Notes under the pieces: model-generated
Databases searched by the model: none
What the model was told of the DNA's origin: nothing
Seen by the model: only the letters and a program-made list of their open reading frames with translations
Source of the DNA: Limnoperna fortunei
Taxonomy: Eukaryota > Mollusca > Bivalvia > Mytilida > Modiolidae
DNA length: 64,000 nt
Reading direction: 5' to 3'
NCBI GenBank assembly: GCA_944474755.1
Contig: OX104117.1
Coordinates: 79,894,926-79,958,925, forward strand
In this document: positions 37,634 through 48,900 of the stretch, one piece after another
Layout of the letters: each line of letters starts with the position of its first letter
How positions within the stretch are numbered: the stretch's first letter is position 1
Position numbers and translations under genes: made by a program

Positions 37634-37944
37634 ATTCAGGAATTTATTCATAGCTAGTTGTTACATGTAAACATAGAGAGCACCTGGCTAAACAAACCAA
37701 CCCGTCTACAGTTTGAGGACGATTTTGCCTTTAATGTTTTTCTGACAACATAGCTGTACAAAATAGGGAGCAAACTCACAACTAAGCGTGCAAAAGTTAG
37801 AAAATTGACTTGCATTTCTGATCGGCTTAAATAAAAAAAAATTCACCGAATTGCTAGTTGCTATTTTCTGTTAAAAAATGAGGTAGAAGTCTGGGGTTGA
37901 ATATGCGTCAAAATGATTGTGAATTTCTCCACATTGAGGTCATC
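37634..37944. other. Host flank right of the Maverick element
   Basis: AT-rich, no gene seen. Confidence 0.5.
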
Positions 37945-38370
37945 TGTAAATAATTAGTATCTAACCCAGCGGTCAAGGTCTGCAATAATGGCCCCTAGGT
38001 GTTTGTACAGACTCCGAGGGCCATTGTAAATAATTAGTATCTAACCCAGCGGTCAAGGTCTGCAATAATGGCCCTTAGGTGTTTGTACAGACTCCGAGGG
38101 CCATTGTAAATAATTAGTATCTAACCCAGCGGATTATGATTATGTTCAAGGTCTGCACTAATGGCCCCTAGGTGTTTGTACAGACTCCGAGGGCCATTGT
38201 AAATAATTAGTATCTAACCCAGCGGTCAAGGTCTGCAATAATGGCCCTTAGGTGTTTGTACAGACTCCGAGGGCCATTGTAAATAATTAGTATCTAACCC
38301 AGCGGATTATGATTATGTTCAAGGTCTGCAATAATGGCCCCTAGGTGTTTGTACAGACTCCGAGGGCCAT
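37945..38370. repeat. 80-bp tandem repeat, five units
   Basis: Units starting TGTAAATAATTAGTATC at 37945, 38025, 38105, about 38199 and about 38279. The third and fifth units carry a GATTATGATTATGTT insertion. Each contains ATGGCCC and GGGCCAT as an inverted pair, so each unit can fold. Confidence 0.92.
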
Positions 38371-38763
38371 TACAGGACCCATAACAGGGCCATTATGAAA
38401 ACACCCATTTCTTAATAGTTTTATTAACCAATTGACCATTAACGGAAACACCAACCAAAAACCATATGGGCCTATAACAAGTCAGAACCAGTGTGTATTT
38501 TAAAAGTCAGATAAATTTTCACAACATTTTACATCTTATGTGTTTTGTATTTTTGTTTTTTCATTATATTTCACAGATCTGCACAAACATGTATTTTGGA
38601 TAAGCAACATTTTTAATGCTACATGTCCATTGTACTAAATTAAGTAGTATATAAAAATTTCATTTCAGATTTGTAATGTATATAAGTAATTACAGATTAT
38701 TCTGGGCTGACAGATGGACATACAGGCAAACAAAATGTCAATTAAAATGACATCGATAGGTAT

Positions 38764-38845
38764 AAACAGGGCCATTATGAGAAAACAGGGCATCATGTCA
38801 TACCATATGACCATAATGCCCTGTTTTCTCATAATGGCCCTGTTT
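38764..38845. repeat. Hairpin with about 33-bp stem
   Basis: AAACAGGGCCATTATGAGAA... (38764-38798) is repeated in reverse complement at 38812-38845 with one or two mismatches. The GGGCCATTATGA word also occurs just after the 80-bp repeats (about 38390), linking both to one repeat family. Confidence 0.88.
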
Positions 38846-39166
38846 GGCATTTCATTAGGTATGGGCAGAAATACTGATAATTTACTTAGTTGGTTAATAA
38901 TGTAACTCATTGACTAGGACGCGGCTTTTCTGCCAAAGGTTGGCTTTCAACCTCGTATCCGGATTTTTTTTATGGAAAAAGCTAACTTCCATGCAGATAA
39001 GGCATAAAGACTTCAAGAAATAGGAAATATACATATGTAATGTATTATTTAACAACATATAACAGAAACAAAATAACATCGAATACAAAATAGTAATAAG
39101 TAAAACGACAATATGCAACATAGTGCACCAAGTTCATCAAACCAGCACTTTTTAAATGAGAGTTCT

Positions 39167-39949
39167 TTACTGTCTATGTACAAACTCCGGTGATAGTGCA
39201 CCATAGAACTGCTGGGTATATCCTGGGTACAAGACAGGGGATATGTGACCATATTCATACATGTATTGTGGTATTGTGTAATTTAATGCTAGATACTGTT
39301 GGTAGTGGACGTTTCCAGGTTGATGTGATGTTTGGGGTCTTTCCCTGAGTGATGGTCGTGGACAAGGCTTCCCGATACCAACAAACTGTGTCATGTCAAA
39401 TGTTCCACTGCAGTTCTTTAACTGACGTTTCTCTTTCATTCTTCTGTTCTGGAACCACCATTTGATTTGATGTTGACGTAGTTTGAGTTTTTTAGCGAGT
39501 ACAGGACGATCCTCAATGAGTAGATATTTATTTTTACTATAGTAAATCTCTAGTTCTACTAGTTGTGAGTTGGTAAAAATAGTTCTGGATTTCTTTTTAG
39601 CTTGCTCGCTGTTTTCAGAATCATCAGAGTTTGTGCTGGGTGAGCTACAGTCTCTTAAACACGAATCTGAAGAATTCAATCCACTATCTACCGAGTCTTC
39701 TAAACATCCTAACCTTCTTCGTTTTCGTTGAGACTCTTGGATGTTATTAGAGTTGGCAAGAAGTGGTTTAAGTGGGGTACTTGTCATTTGTATAGTAAGC
39801 AATGCATTCTTTTTTGGCAAATATGCACAGCTATCAACTTCCAATGAATAGACAACAGCCTCGGTCTGAGTTGAGTTAACGTTCCTACTGCTCTTAGATA
39901 GTTCTTCAATACTGAAAGACATCTTTGCTGATTTTTTTAAGTCCGACAT
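39167..39949 (-). CDS. Divergent ANTP-class-like homeodomain protein, 260 aa
   Basis: Transcription factor. The homeodomain is residues 118-177: basic KKKSRTIFTNSQLVELE at its start and WFQNRRMKEKR at its end, with Gln50 and Asn51 intact. Position 47, normally Ile/Val/Thr, is Trp (QIKWWFQNRR). The domain body (QLVELE...NKYL) recalls Hox3/zen-type or other ANTP-class domains but is too divergent to name. N-terminal FSIEELSKSS resembles a short repression-type motif. A basic KRKRRRL-like stretch (about 75-81) and a Ser/Asp-rich region precede the domain. Single exon. Two in-frame ATGs (39949, 39922) are possible starts; the first is used. A TATA box lies 68 bp upstream. Confidence 0.88.
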   Translation of the reverse strand: MSDLKKSAKMSFSIEELSKSSRNVNSTQTEAVVYSLEVDSCAYLPKKNALLTIQMTSTPLKPLLANSNNIQESQRKRRRLGCLEDSVDSGLNSSDSCLRDCSSPSTNSDDSENSEQAKKKSRTIFTNSQLVELEIYYSKNKYLLIEDRPVLAKKLKLRQHQIKWWFQNRRMKEKRQLKNCSGTFDMTQFVGIGKPCPRPSLRERPQTSHQPGNVHYQQYLALNYTIPQYMYEYGHISPVLYPGYTQQFYGALSPEFVHRQ

Positions 39950-40016
39950 GGAAATATATGTGATATAAACGAGTCAGATGTCACTTGAGAATGAATTGTC
40001 CATGTCACGGTCAAGC

Positions 40017-40023
40017 TTTTATA
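40017..40023 (-). promoter_or_regulatory. TATA box of the homeobox gene
   Basis: TATAAAA on the minus strand in the context GATATAAAAGC, 68 bp before the ATG at 39949. Confidence 0.65.
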
Positions 40024-40256
40024 TCTGCTTTAGTGAACACTCATCACAAGTCATAGGACTGATCACTGCAAACAACTAATTATCTGTCATCACATTAATC
40101 ATTGACACTATCTCTATCGCCCAGATCCGTTAGGTGTTTGATTGAACTAATTATGGCACAGAGAATTACGGCTTGCTGTTGTATCGAGCGTTTTGTAGAA
40201 TTATGCCATATCAGTTGCTTCTCATAATGAATTACTATGTCACCTAAGCTTTGATG

Positions 40257-40452
<196 letters not shown>

Positions 40453-41580
40453 AAAGCAATTAATCATGCATGTCCATAGTTGAAATTTATCAATAATAAT
40501 AATTTCTTTCAAAAGCAATACACTTATAGAATATACAGACAGTTTTACACTTTGTAATCAGCGCCTGACAACAATAATATAATGTAAACATTAATAAGTA
40601 CATTTACTCCCTATATGTTATATTATGGAGTATGTGAAAACTGCTATGATAATAATAATAACTAGACCATTCCCAGTGTTTCGGCAAGATATATTTTCCT
40701 ATAGTTCTTAGGCAATAATTGTAAAAGTTTATATATAGATGGGTTTCTCCAGTCATAACATTTTATATACTTTCTTCCTAGTGCGTTATACTTGTTAATA
40801 TAAAATGAATACACATTTATTGAACTTCATCGTCTTTTGAATAAGGTAGCTCTAAGAATGGTCTTATTCGATTGTTAAGGATGGACAAATTTGCATAACG
40901 TGACGCTGCTATCTCGTGGGTTGTGTATGCACCTCTTTGTAGCTTGCGAGACAGTTATCTAACTTCAATTATTGGCCACTTTTTTACCAACAGCAAAATC
41001 AGTTCGATTAAGGACAAATTATTATTGATTAAAAAAAGTCCATTCAACATGCATTAAGTTGTGCTTTTTAATACCAGATCATGTCTTTCTTTTCATCAAT
41101 GCTATTGCACAGGGTTCCTTACGGAATGTAAATTTGTCCACCTACCAACAACTTTACAACTAATATAAGTTCCAAAATATATACATGATAAAACTATGTA
41201 CAACCCCTTGAAAGTGGAGGCTGCAGTAGTCTTGACATTGGACCTGAAAATATTGTAAGAGCTGTTCATTTTCGCATATAGAATATGGTTAACAATTACG
41301 TGTTGTCCGTGTTAGTAATCTTTAAACTATGTATTATTTAAAACAAATTATGGAGAATGTTTAACAAATACTATCTCTTTGTAAATAGGTAATTCCGGTT
41401 TGAAAACATTTCGTTAGCCAAGGGTTGCGATCAGCCTCCCCCTCTTCCCTCCTCAGATCATAACTCTTGTCGATCGAAATACCAGACATGCCAGATGTAA
41501 ATAACGAGTATACATTCCTAATCAAAGTCATTAACGATCAACACTTTATGGCGATGTCATTAGTAAGATTTTTTCATATA
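40453..41580. other. Intergenic, with one half of a direct repeat
   Basis: No gene seen. About 41105-41240 (GTTCCTTACGGAATGTAAA...GATAAAACTATGTAC) recurs in the same orientation at about 45445-45560. Confidence 0.5.
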
Positions 41581-41770
41581 TACTCACTCAAAAAGGAAAC
41601 GCAACATACAAAAAATGGGAATTTTACTTCATATATTATTTTAACAATTTATATATGATATAAATAATTGATAGAGAAATGTAAAAATTGGCAAACTTCT
41701 TGTTCGTGAGTTCTTTTACCATGGAATTTAACATTTTGTCGCATATTGTCAATAAATCACGCAAAAAATG

Positions 41771-42529
41771 TCAGTATCTGTTTTGCCCACCATTTGCTTG
41801 TAACACAGCCCTTACTCTTCTTGGCATGAATTCAATTAAACGTTGAGTACGAACACGCGGTATCCTTGGCCACTCATACTGAAGTGCCTGCTCTAATTGT
41901 TGCAGAATTTGCGTCGGTGGTTGTCGTTGGCGCACGCGCCGATCTAGTTCATCCCACAGATGTTCAATTGGGTTAAGATACGGAGATCGTGATGGCCAAC
42001 GGATCACATTGACACACTGTTGCTCTAAAAAAATCGACCCCTGTTACACGTGCTGTATGTGGTCGGGCATTGTCGTGCTGAAAAATTTCTCCTTGAATGT
42101 CAATTACGGGCAATGAATGCGGCCGTATAATTTCGTCTCTATACCTAACAGCGTTAAGATTGCCTTTGATATATATGTATCAGCTGTGTGTTCCTGGAGT
42201 AAGAGATAGCGGTCCACATCATAACACTGCGTCCGCCAAAATGGTGATATACGGTTCAACACAGGGACGTTTACAGCTGTTTCTGTTGCAGCAATAGTCC
42301 TGTTCCGTAGATGGAATAATCTAATGTAACGATCCTGCGCCCGAGTTGTAACACGCGGACGCCCTGAACGTAGTCGGTCTTTCGTAGTACCAAGCTGTTG
42401 GTAGCGTCTCCAAAGGCGTGAAATTGTGCTAAGATGACCATTGTACGTTCTGGCAACATCATTCCGTGATTCCCCGGCCTCGATTCGACCGATAGCGATA
42501 TTTCGGGTAGCAGCATCTAACCTTGGCAT
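41771..42529 (-). pseudogene. Tc1-like transposase, frameshifted and deleted
   Basis: From 42529 the frame begins MPRLDAATRNIAIGRIEAG and contains a paired-type helix-turn-helix (VARTYNGHLSTISRLWRRY) and a GRPR-type linker (SGRPRVTT). It then loses frame around 42270-42330. The catalytic C-terminus reappears at 42007-41771 with WPSRSPYLNPIEHLWDELD, the last acidic part of the DDE triad, and ends ANGG. The middle, with the first two aspartates, is missing or out of frame, so it is inactive. Confidence 0.85.
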
Positions 42530-42632
42530 AGCGTCACCTCATCAGAATTTTATTTTACTAATGCAGTCAAGAATAGAAATATAAGCGGGGCTTCATACCG
42601 ATTGTCTGAGTTTAAAAATGCCCATGATTTGC

Positions 42633-42712
42633 CATCCTCACAAGTCAGGGTTTCTGCGTCCACATGTGTTCGTGGACACATGAGGATACAGAAACCCTGA
42701 CTTGTGAGGATG
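42633..42712. repeat. Perfect 24-bp-stem hairpin inside the Tc1 element
   Basis: 42633-42656 and 42689-42712 are exact reverse complements. The loop region has a further GTCCAC/GTGGAC pair. It is probably a small MITE nested in the Tc1 copy. Confidence 0.88.
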
Positions 42713-42953
42713 ATGGTTTGCACGTGAAAGTCAACCCTGTTTTTAGCAATGTGAATTCATAGTGTGTTCCAGATTTCGACCACAGCCGTTCACGGGTGGA
42801 TGTACTTAAATGCTTTTACCTGGAAACATTTAATTAAGGTGTAAATAATTATGATGTTGTGTATATATATTTGAATATTTATAGGTGTTATGTACGCAAA
42901 AAAAATGGTTTGAAAAAAATTATCTGATGTTGCGTTTCTTTTTTAAGTGAGTA

Positions 42954-44070
42954 TATATATTTAACGACGTCACTATCAAAGTTGTGTCCTAAACGGCTGA
43001 CAAGTCATGCAACTCAAAGGTTACGTTGTATAAAGAAGTTATGTCATATTAGAATCAAAATAAATCATTGCGGGGCATGAATATATACTGATTTTACCAC
43101 AGGTTTGGCCTATATTTCCACATTTTACCCGCCGCCCCCTCCCGTTAACGCTCGCGGTAAAACAGTAGGAACCGGTCAATATTAATTTGGTGGGGGCCGG
43201 TGCATTTCAAATTATCATGTTTAAAAAGGGCTATGTCCTATCTCCTTAAAATACATGTAGAAAATGTTGCTGTCCATCATCAGATGTGTTATATAAAAGT
43301 TGGTGTCCTATCTAGTGAATAATTTTATGGTTGCAATTCAGTATTTGTGTTTGTTTAACAAATTATGCGATTACTGCATGTTGGTTTTGAATAAAACGTC
43401 AGAACAATTTTTTTCATTGATGATATTGTTATGAAAAATACTGTTTGTCCTATCAGTGCTGTAAATAACAAAACTTGGGAGTCCCATGTATATGCCAGCA
43501 TACACACTATGTGTCCTATTGCATTTTGAACCGCCCCCAACCCCTCCCCCCCAATAAATATTGACCAGTCAGAGGTAAAGGGCCAACCGGTGGTATCATA
43601 TTCGTGCCCCAATGTCAGAATTATATCTTATATTATATCACTAGCTCAGCACCTCCGATATAAGCGTTTTCATTGGTTAATAATACGATGCCATTTAATA
43701 TCACATGTACATGTCAATCTTTTTGCAGAGCTGGGAATACCGTTCCTTTAGAAAATTTAAATATAAATTACATTTTAACTTTACGTTCAAATTATGAAAT
43801 TTAAATTTAAACTCAGAATTGTAAACAGCGAACCTCATAAAGAAAATGACGTCATTATACTTTCGGTCTACTAGAACTTATCCATAATATAACATGGTTA
43901 GTCTAGAGAATATCAAAAGTAAAACGTTAACGCTCTCATCATGCATCGTTGAATCCAATGCTCCTGACCTGACGTTACATCTGAAGGCCGCTTATTGTAT
44001 TCAGGGTACCATGGAATATGCAAAATATCAACTATTCGCTAACATTTAGGACGCAGGGGAACACGCTGGA
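42954..44070. other. Intergenic, no gene seen
   Basis: AT-rich with a C-rich patch at about 43527-43552. No exon or family signature. Confidence 0.5.
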
Positions 44071-44900
44071 ATGGCTGGCAGACTTTTCAACTGTTTCAGA
44101 AGACGAAGAAGTAAAAATTACCTATATAGCACACCAAACACCCGTCACAAACATGTAAGAAGACATTCGCTGATGGCATTCAAGAGATGAACGCAGCTAA
44201 CCAAAATGTCCTAACTAACAGCGGAGTACGTGATAACATAGTCACTTAAGAGAAGAATGCATTCGCCGAAAAACTTGGCGACGAATGGTCTGCTTTATAG
44301 GAAGTATTGCGAGAAAACAGAAAGAACACTTCGAGATTGATGAAAAATTATGTGGAAGAGAAAAAGTTTCCGAAATATGTAATAGGTAATATTCGTAAGT
44401 GTCGGCTTTCTTTGGATCACGTGAAAGACCAATTATGTTTTAATGAGTGGACAGCGGAAAATAATAAAGACACCTAGTACTAAAAAAATTGCAACAACAA
44501 AAAAAGGAGCCATCGAAAAAGAGCTATTTATGACTGTGTAAAATTATAAAGATTACGATGAAATTGATGCTGACAAAGTGAAATTTAAAGTAATTCGGGA
44601 TATGGATGCTCGTAATAAAGATATTGATAATTTCAGTGCTGAATAGATAAGGCATTACAGAAGAGAAGGTTGTTTGCATTAGAGGCTTTTTTTTCTTCAA
44701 ACATCTCTGAAATAGAAATTTCGCGCGAGGAGTTGATTAAATTTAGAGATATGTGAAACCACCTGGAAATCGAAAATTTAAGGGCCGAGGAGCATGAGTT
44801 GAAGAATTAATCGGGAAATTAATGTGTCGGGTTATTGATAAAAGAGAAGACTGCAGGTCATACTGAAAGCAGAAAAAGGAAACAGCAAGCCTACTGAAAA
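44071..44900 (+). pseudogene. Decayed coding region of unknown family
   Basis: It starts with ATG at 44071 (MAGRLFNCFRRRRSKNYLYS). Long stretches of charged, helix-like sequence then continue across at least three frame changes and several in-frame TAA/TAG/TGA codons, for example an open run containing EVLRENRKNTSRLMKNYV and another with YDEIDADKVKFKVIRDMD. Most internal stops are TAA or TAG. The amino-acid composition of the runs is unlike random AT-rich sequence, so a disabled gene or domesticated element is likely. I do not recognise the family. Confidence 0.35.
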
Positions 44901-45069
44901 CCAGTAGTCGCAAGGATTGTACTCGCTGTATAAGCGAGTTAAATATTTCTTTTAACTAAACTCAAACGTTGAATAAAGAACTCGCAGAATATATATGCTT
45001 TTAAGAATGACATAATTGAGATTTTGCAAATAATGAAATGCGTCTCTAGATATACTTTTATTGTAACTG

Positions 45070-45182
<113 letters not shown>

Positions 45183-45444
45183 TGGCCGTTTATGTCACGA
45201 TTACTTAAGGACGTTTATATCGGCTCATTTTTGACTGGCACTATTATAACTAGTTGCGCAACGTACATAATAATTATCAAATTTGATACTGGATATGAGA
45301 ATAGATTGAAATGTCAATGAACTACACTTTGACTTATTATGTCAAATTATTATTGTTTATTACCATACATACAACCTGTATATTAATACCTAAGTTGGGC
45401 TGTACATTTTAATACCAGTCCTTTTCTGCTTCTTTAATGCTAAG

Positions 45445-45560
45445 GACAGGATTCCTTACGGAATGTAAAATTGAAATGAGACATCCGCCAACAACTATAC
45501 AACTAATATATACAGGATAAAACTATGTACCACATCAAGTGTCTACTGTAGGCTGCCCCT
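45445..45560. repeat. Second copy of a dispersed direct repeat
   Basis: Diverged copy of about 41105-41240, same orientation, about 4.3 kb apart. Shared words are ATTCCTTACGGAATGTAAA, ACAACTAATATA and GATAAAACTATGTAC. Confidence 0.65.
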
Positions 45561-45921
45561 AGTTAGTGGAGCCCTCTGGTGGTGGACCATCAGTAAAATT
45601 GTTGGTAGGTGATTCCGTCCGTAATATGGTTCGTAGAAAGTAATTTGAATGGGTGTAAGATCGATAATGTCCTCGTGTGATCATGCTCTGGTAAGAGTAT
45701 AGTGTTGGGAGTAGAGTTGTCGCTCTTATGACGCTCGCTTCATTATATTGCATCATTATATGATTACGCTTCATTATATAATTCAGCAAATATATACTTG
45801 GAGTCTCAAAAACTACAACAAATATTGGAGTTCTATCAGAACTTGGGCGATACACATTATATACTGAAGTATTAAAATCTATATTCATGTGCTACTACAG
45901 ACTTGAAAAATCTCCTTCATA

Positions 45922-48900
45922 TAAATTCAAATTCAAATTCTTTATTTCCAATTAAGGGCCCGTAATAGGCAAATGAAATTTTTACACAAACTACACAAAA
46001 AAGAGAAAGAGTTGCTTGATTGATAGTTGCATTACAGTACAAGTGCATACAAAATTAATAGAGACATTACGTAAAACTAGTATATATAAATAAATATATA
46101 TGACATACATTCCTATTTTGTTTATTACAATAAATGAGTTAGGGCATATTGTCTACTAAAAATTTTCCAACACTGTTTAGAATATCTGTATCTTCATTGT
46201 TCAAGATCCATAACAATTTGTCGGAGTCAGATAATTGTTTATAATGTTTAGATTTAAAATTTGAAAGATTAATGATTTCTGCTCTTTTATCATTAAGTAA
46301 AGGACATTTAAGAAGAAAGTGTATTTCATCCTCAATTTTATTTTCACTACATTTCTTACATAATCTGTCATTTCTTGGTATCTTGTTATATCTACCAGTT
46401 TCTATCATTAATCTATGTGATGATACCCGAAATCTGCAAATAGCTTTTCTATATTCATATTTTTTTACAATGCTTAGATATTTTTCTATTCCAAAGTGTG
46501 TTTTTAAAGATAAATATGTAACTAGTTTACCATCTTTTAACTTTTCATTTACTTCTTTCCAATCTGATGAATATTTCTTTTTCAGTGATTGTATTAATAT
46601 AGAGCCAAATTTATCTTTTTTATAGATAAATGTATCCTCTTTTATATCAAATACACGGAGTAATTTTTCAGCAGATGAATACCAGGAGGATGTGCCTTTA
46701 TAATGAAGATTTTTGCTGCACAGAAATGCATCTTTTAACAAAGGAAATTCTGATGAAAGATTTTCTAATCTATACAGATATTTTAACAAAGCTTTAATAA
46801 TATCAAAATGTAATGGATTTCTACCCAACTCAGAAAGTGTAGCATGATTTACTGCCTTCTTGTTTAGTCCTAATACATTTTTACAGAATTTTATATGTAA
46901 GGATTCACCCTTAAAATTTTTGTAATATTCATCAATAGATAAATGAGTACCAGAGGTTCCTTTGAACTTTTTATTATTTAAATTCACTATTCCCCAAATT
47001 TCAGATCCATATAGCAAAATGGGCTTTATAGTGTGATCAAAGACATTAAGGCTAGTTTTGATGTTAGGATTTAAGCTGAGAAAATCTTTTCGTAACTTAT
47101 AGAACGCTTTTAAAGCTTTCTTTTGTAATTCATATTTTGCCATTGCAAAAGATCCTGAAGCACTAAAATAAATTCCCAAATATTTGTAGCTTGATACACA
47201 CTCTATTTCATACCTTTTAAATAGAAATTTATGCTTAATAGTTCTCCCAGCCTTATTAAAAATAATTATTTTTGTCTTTTTTATATTTACATTCATACCC
47301 CAATCATCACAATATTTTTCTAACTTATTAAGTTTATCCTGGAGACCTTCAGAAGAAAGTGAAAATATAACTATATCATCTGCATACATTAAACAGTCCA
47401 GTACTTCATTTTGTATTTGTACAGAGTCATGACAATTTTGTAGATAGGAGGGTAAGTCATTAATAAATATTTTAAATAAAGTAGGACTTAGATTGTCACC
47501 TTGACGTACTCCAAGATGAATGGGGAAATAGGATGTAAGAGAGTCATTGATTTTCACACATGCCTCACTCTTTTTATACATATTTTTGATAATATTATAA
47601 AATTTAGTGCCAATGTTAGCCTCTAAAAGTTTCACTTTTAACCCGGCATGGATCACACTGTCAAATGCCTTCTTGAAATCTACAAAACAGGCATATAATC
47701 TACCATCTTTTGTACTACAATATTTGTCTATTAGACATTTAACTATGAAACAATGGTCAGATGTTCTTGCATGCTTGGTGAAGCCTACTTGAGTTTGATG
47801 TATCAAGTTATGTTCTCTCAGGAATTTATCTAGTCTGTTATTGAGAATATTATTAAACAGCTTACCTAAATTACTAGTTATTGTGATACCCCTGTAGTTA
47901 TCCGGGTCATTTCTATCATCAGATTTATATAAAGGTATAATATAACCTTTGGCCCAAGAATGGGGATAATAACTATTTGAAAAGCACAGGTTAAACAGTT
48001 TCACCAAGCATGGTAAAAGAACAGTATGACCACTTTTCAACATTTCATTAGATATTAGGTCTATACCTTTTGCTTTACCATTCTTTGCAGTTGTCAGAGC
48101 AGAAGAAACCTCTTTAGATGTGATTAGGTAGTCAAGTTCATTGAATTCTCTATGATTTTGCTCTTTATTGTTCAGCAAACAGTTTAGTTTTTTCAGTCTT
48201 AGTTCAAAATTTTTGCAAGTTTCAGAATGTAGGGTTCTAAAATGTTCCACCCATGTGTTTGGATCAATTGAATTTTCAACAGTTTCTGATTTATCCGTCT
48301 TCAGATCATTTATTAATGCCCAGTACTGTTTGGGATCATTTACATATAAGGAATCTATTTTACTTATAAGCTGACTTTTAAAATTCTTATATTTGCACTT
48401 TTTCAGCTTATTATATTCTCTGTATTTTTTAAAATAATGGCCTCTTATTAAAGGATCCTTTGGAAATTTACTTAAGAGTACACCCATAGATATCACTTTT
48501 GTTTTAAGTTTGCTTAAGTCTGCATCAAACCATTTCTTAGTCTTGGGTTTTCTTTTCCTATTTTGGAATTTCGGCATCTTAAGAGATTTATCTGCAGCTG
48601 ACTTTATAATATGTTCAAAGTCATCAATAATAGCCGATACCTGTACATCACTTGTATCACATTTAGTTAAAAATTTATCAATTCTAGAATGAATTTCAGG
48701 TGATCGGAGAGTTTCTTGAAACCTTATAGAAGAATTTTCAGTCCAAACATACTGGGCTGGTGCTTTCTTTAACTGTTCATTGTTTTTTAAGGGCACTTTA
48801 TCTAAAAACTTAGCTAAAATTTCCCATACTATTTTACTATGAGTATCTGATAGAGTTGGATTAAAATCACAAACTTTAAAATACAAAATTTGACTAAAAA

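Larger units (their letters stand above)
41581..42953. mobile_element. Broken Tc1/mariner-like element
   Basis: Inverted ends TACTCACTCAAAAAGGAAAC (41581 onward) and its partner (42953 backward) with a few mismatches, bordered by TA-rich sequence. Transposase parts lie on the minus strand in separated frames, and a hairpin is inserted near the 5' end of the transposase. Confidence 0.8.

Noticed and set aside
37945..38370. CRISPR-like array
   Set aside because: The units are contiguous 80-bp tandem copies without unique spacers, in a eukaryotic context.
39167..39949. TALE-class homeobox
   Set aside because: The homeodomain has the normal 60-residue length without the three-residue loop insertion.
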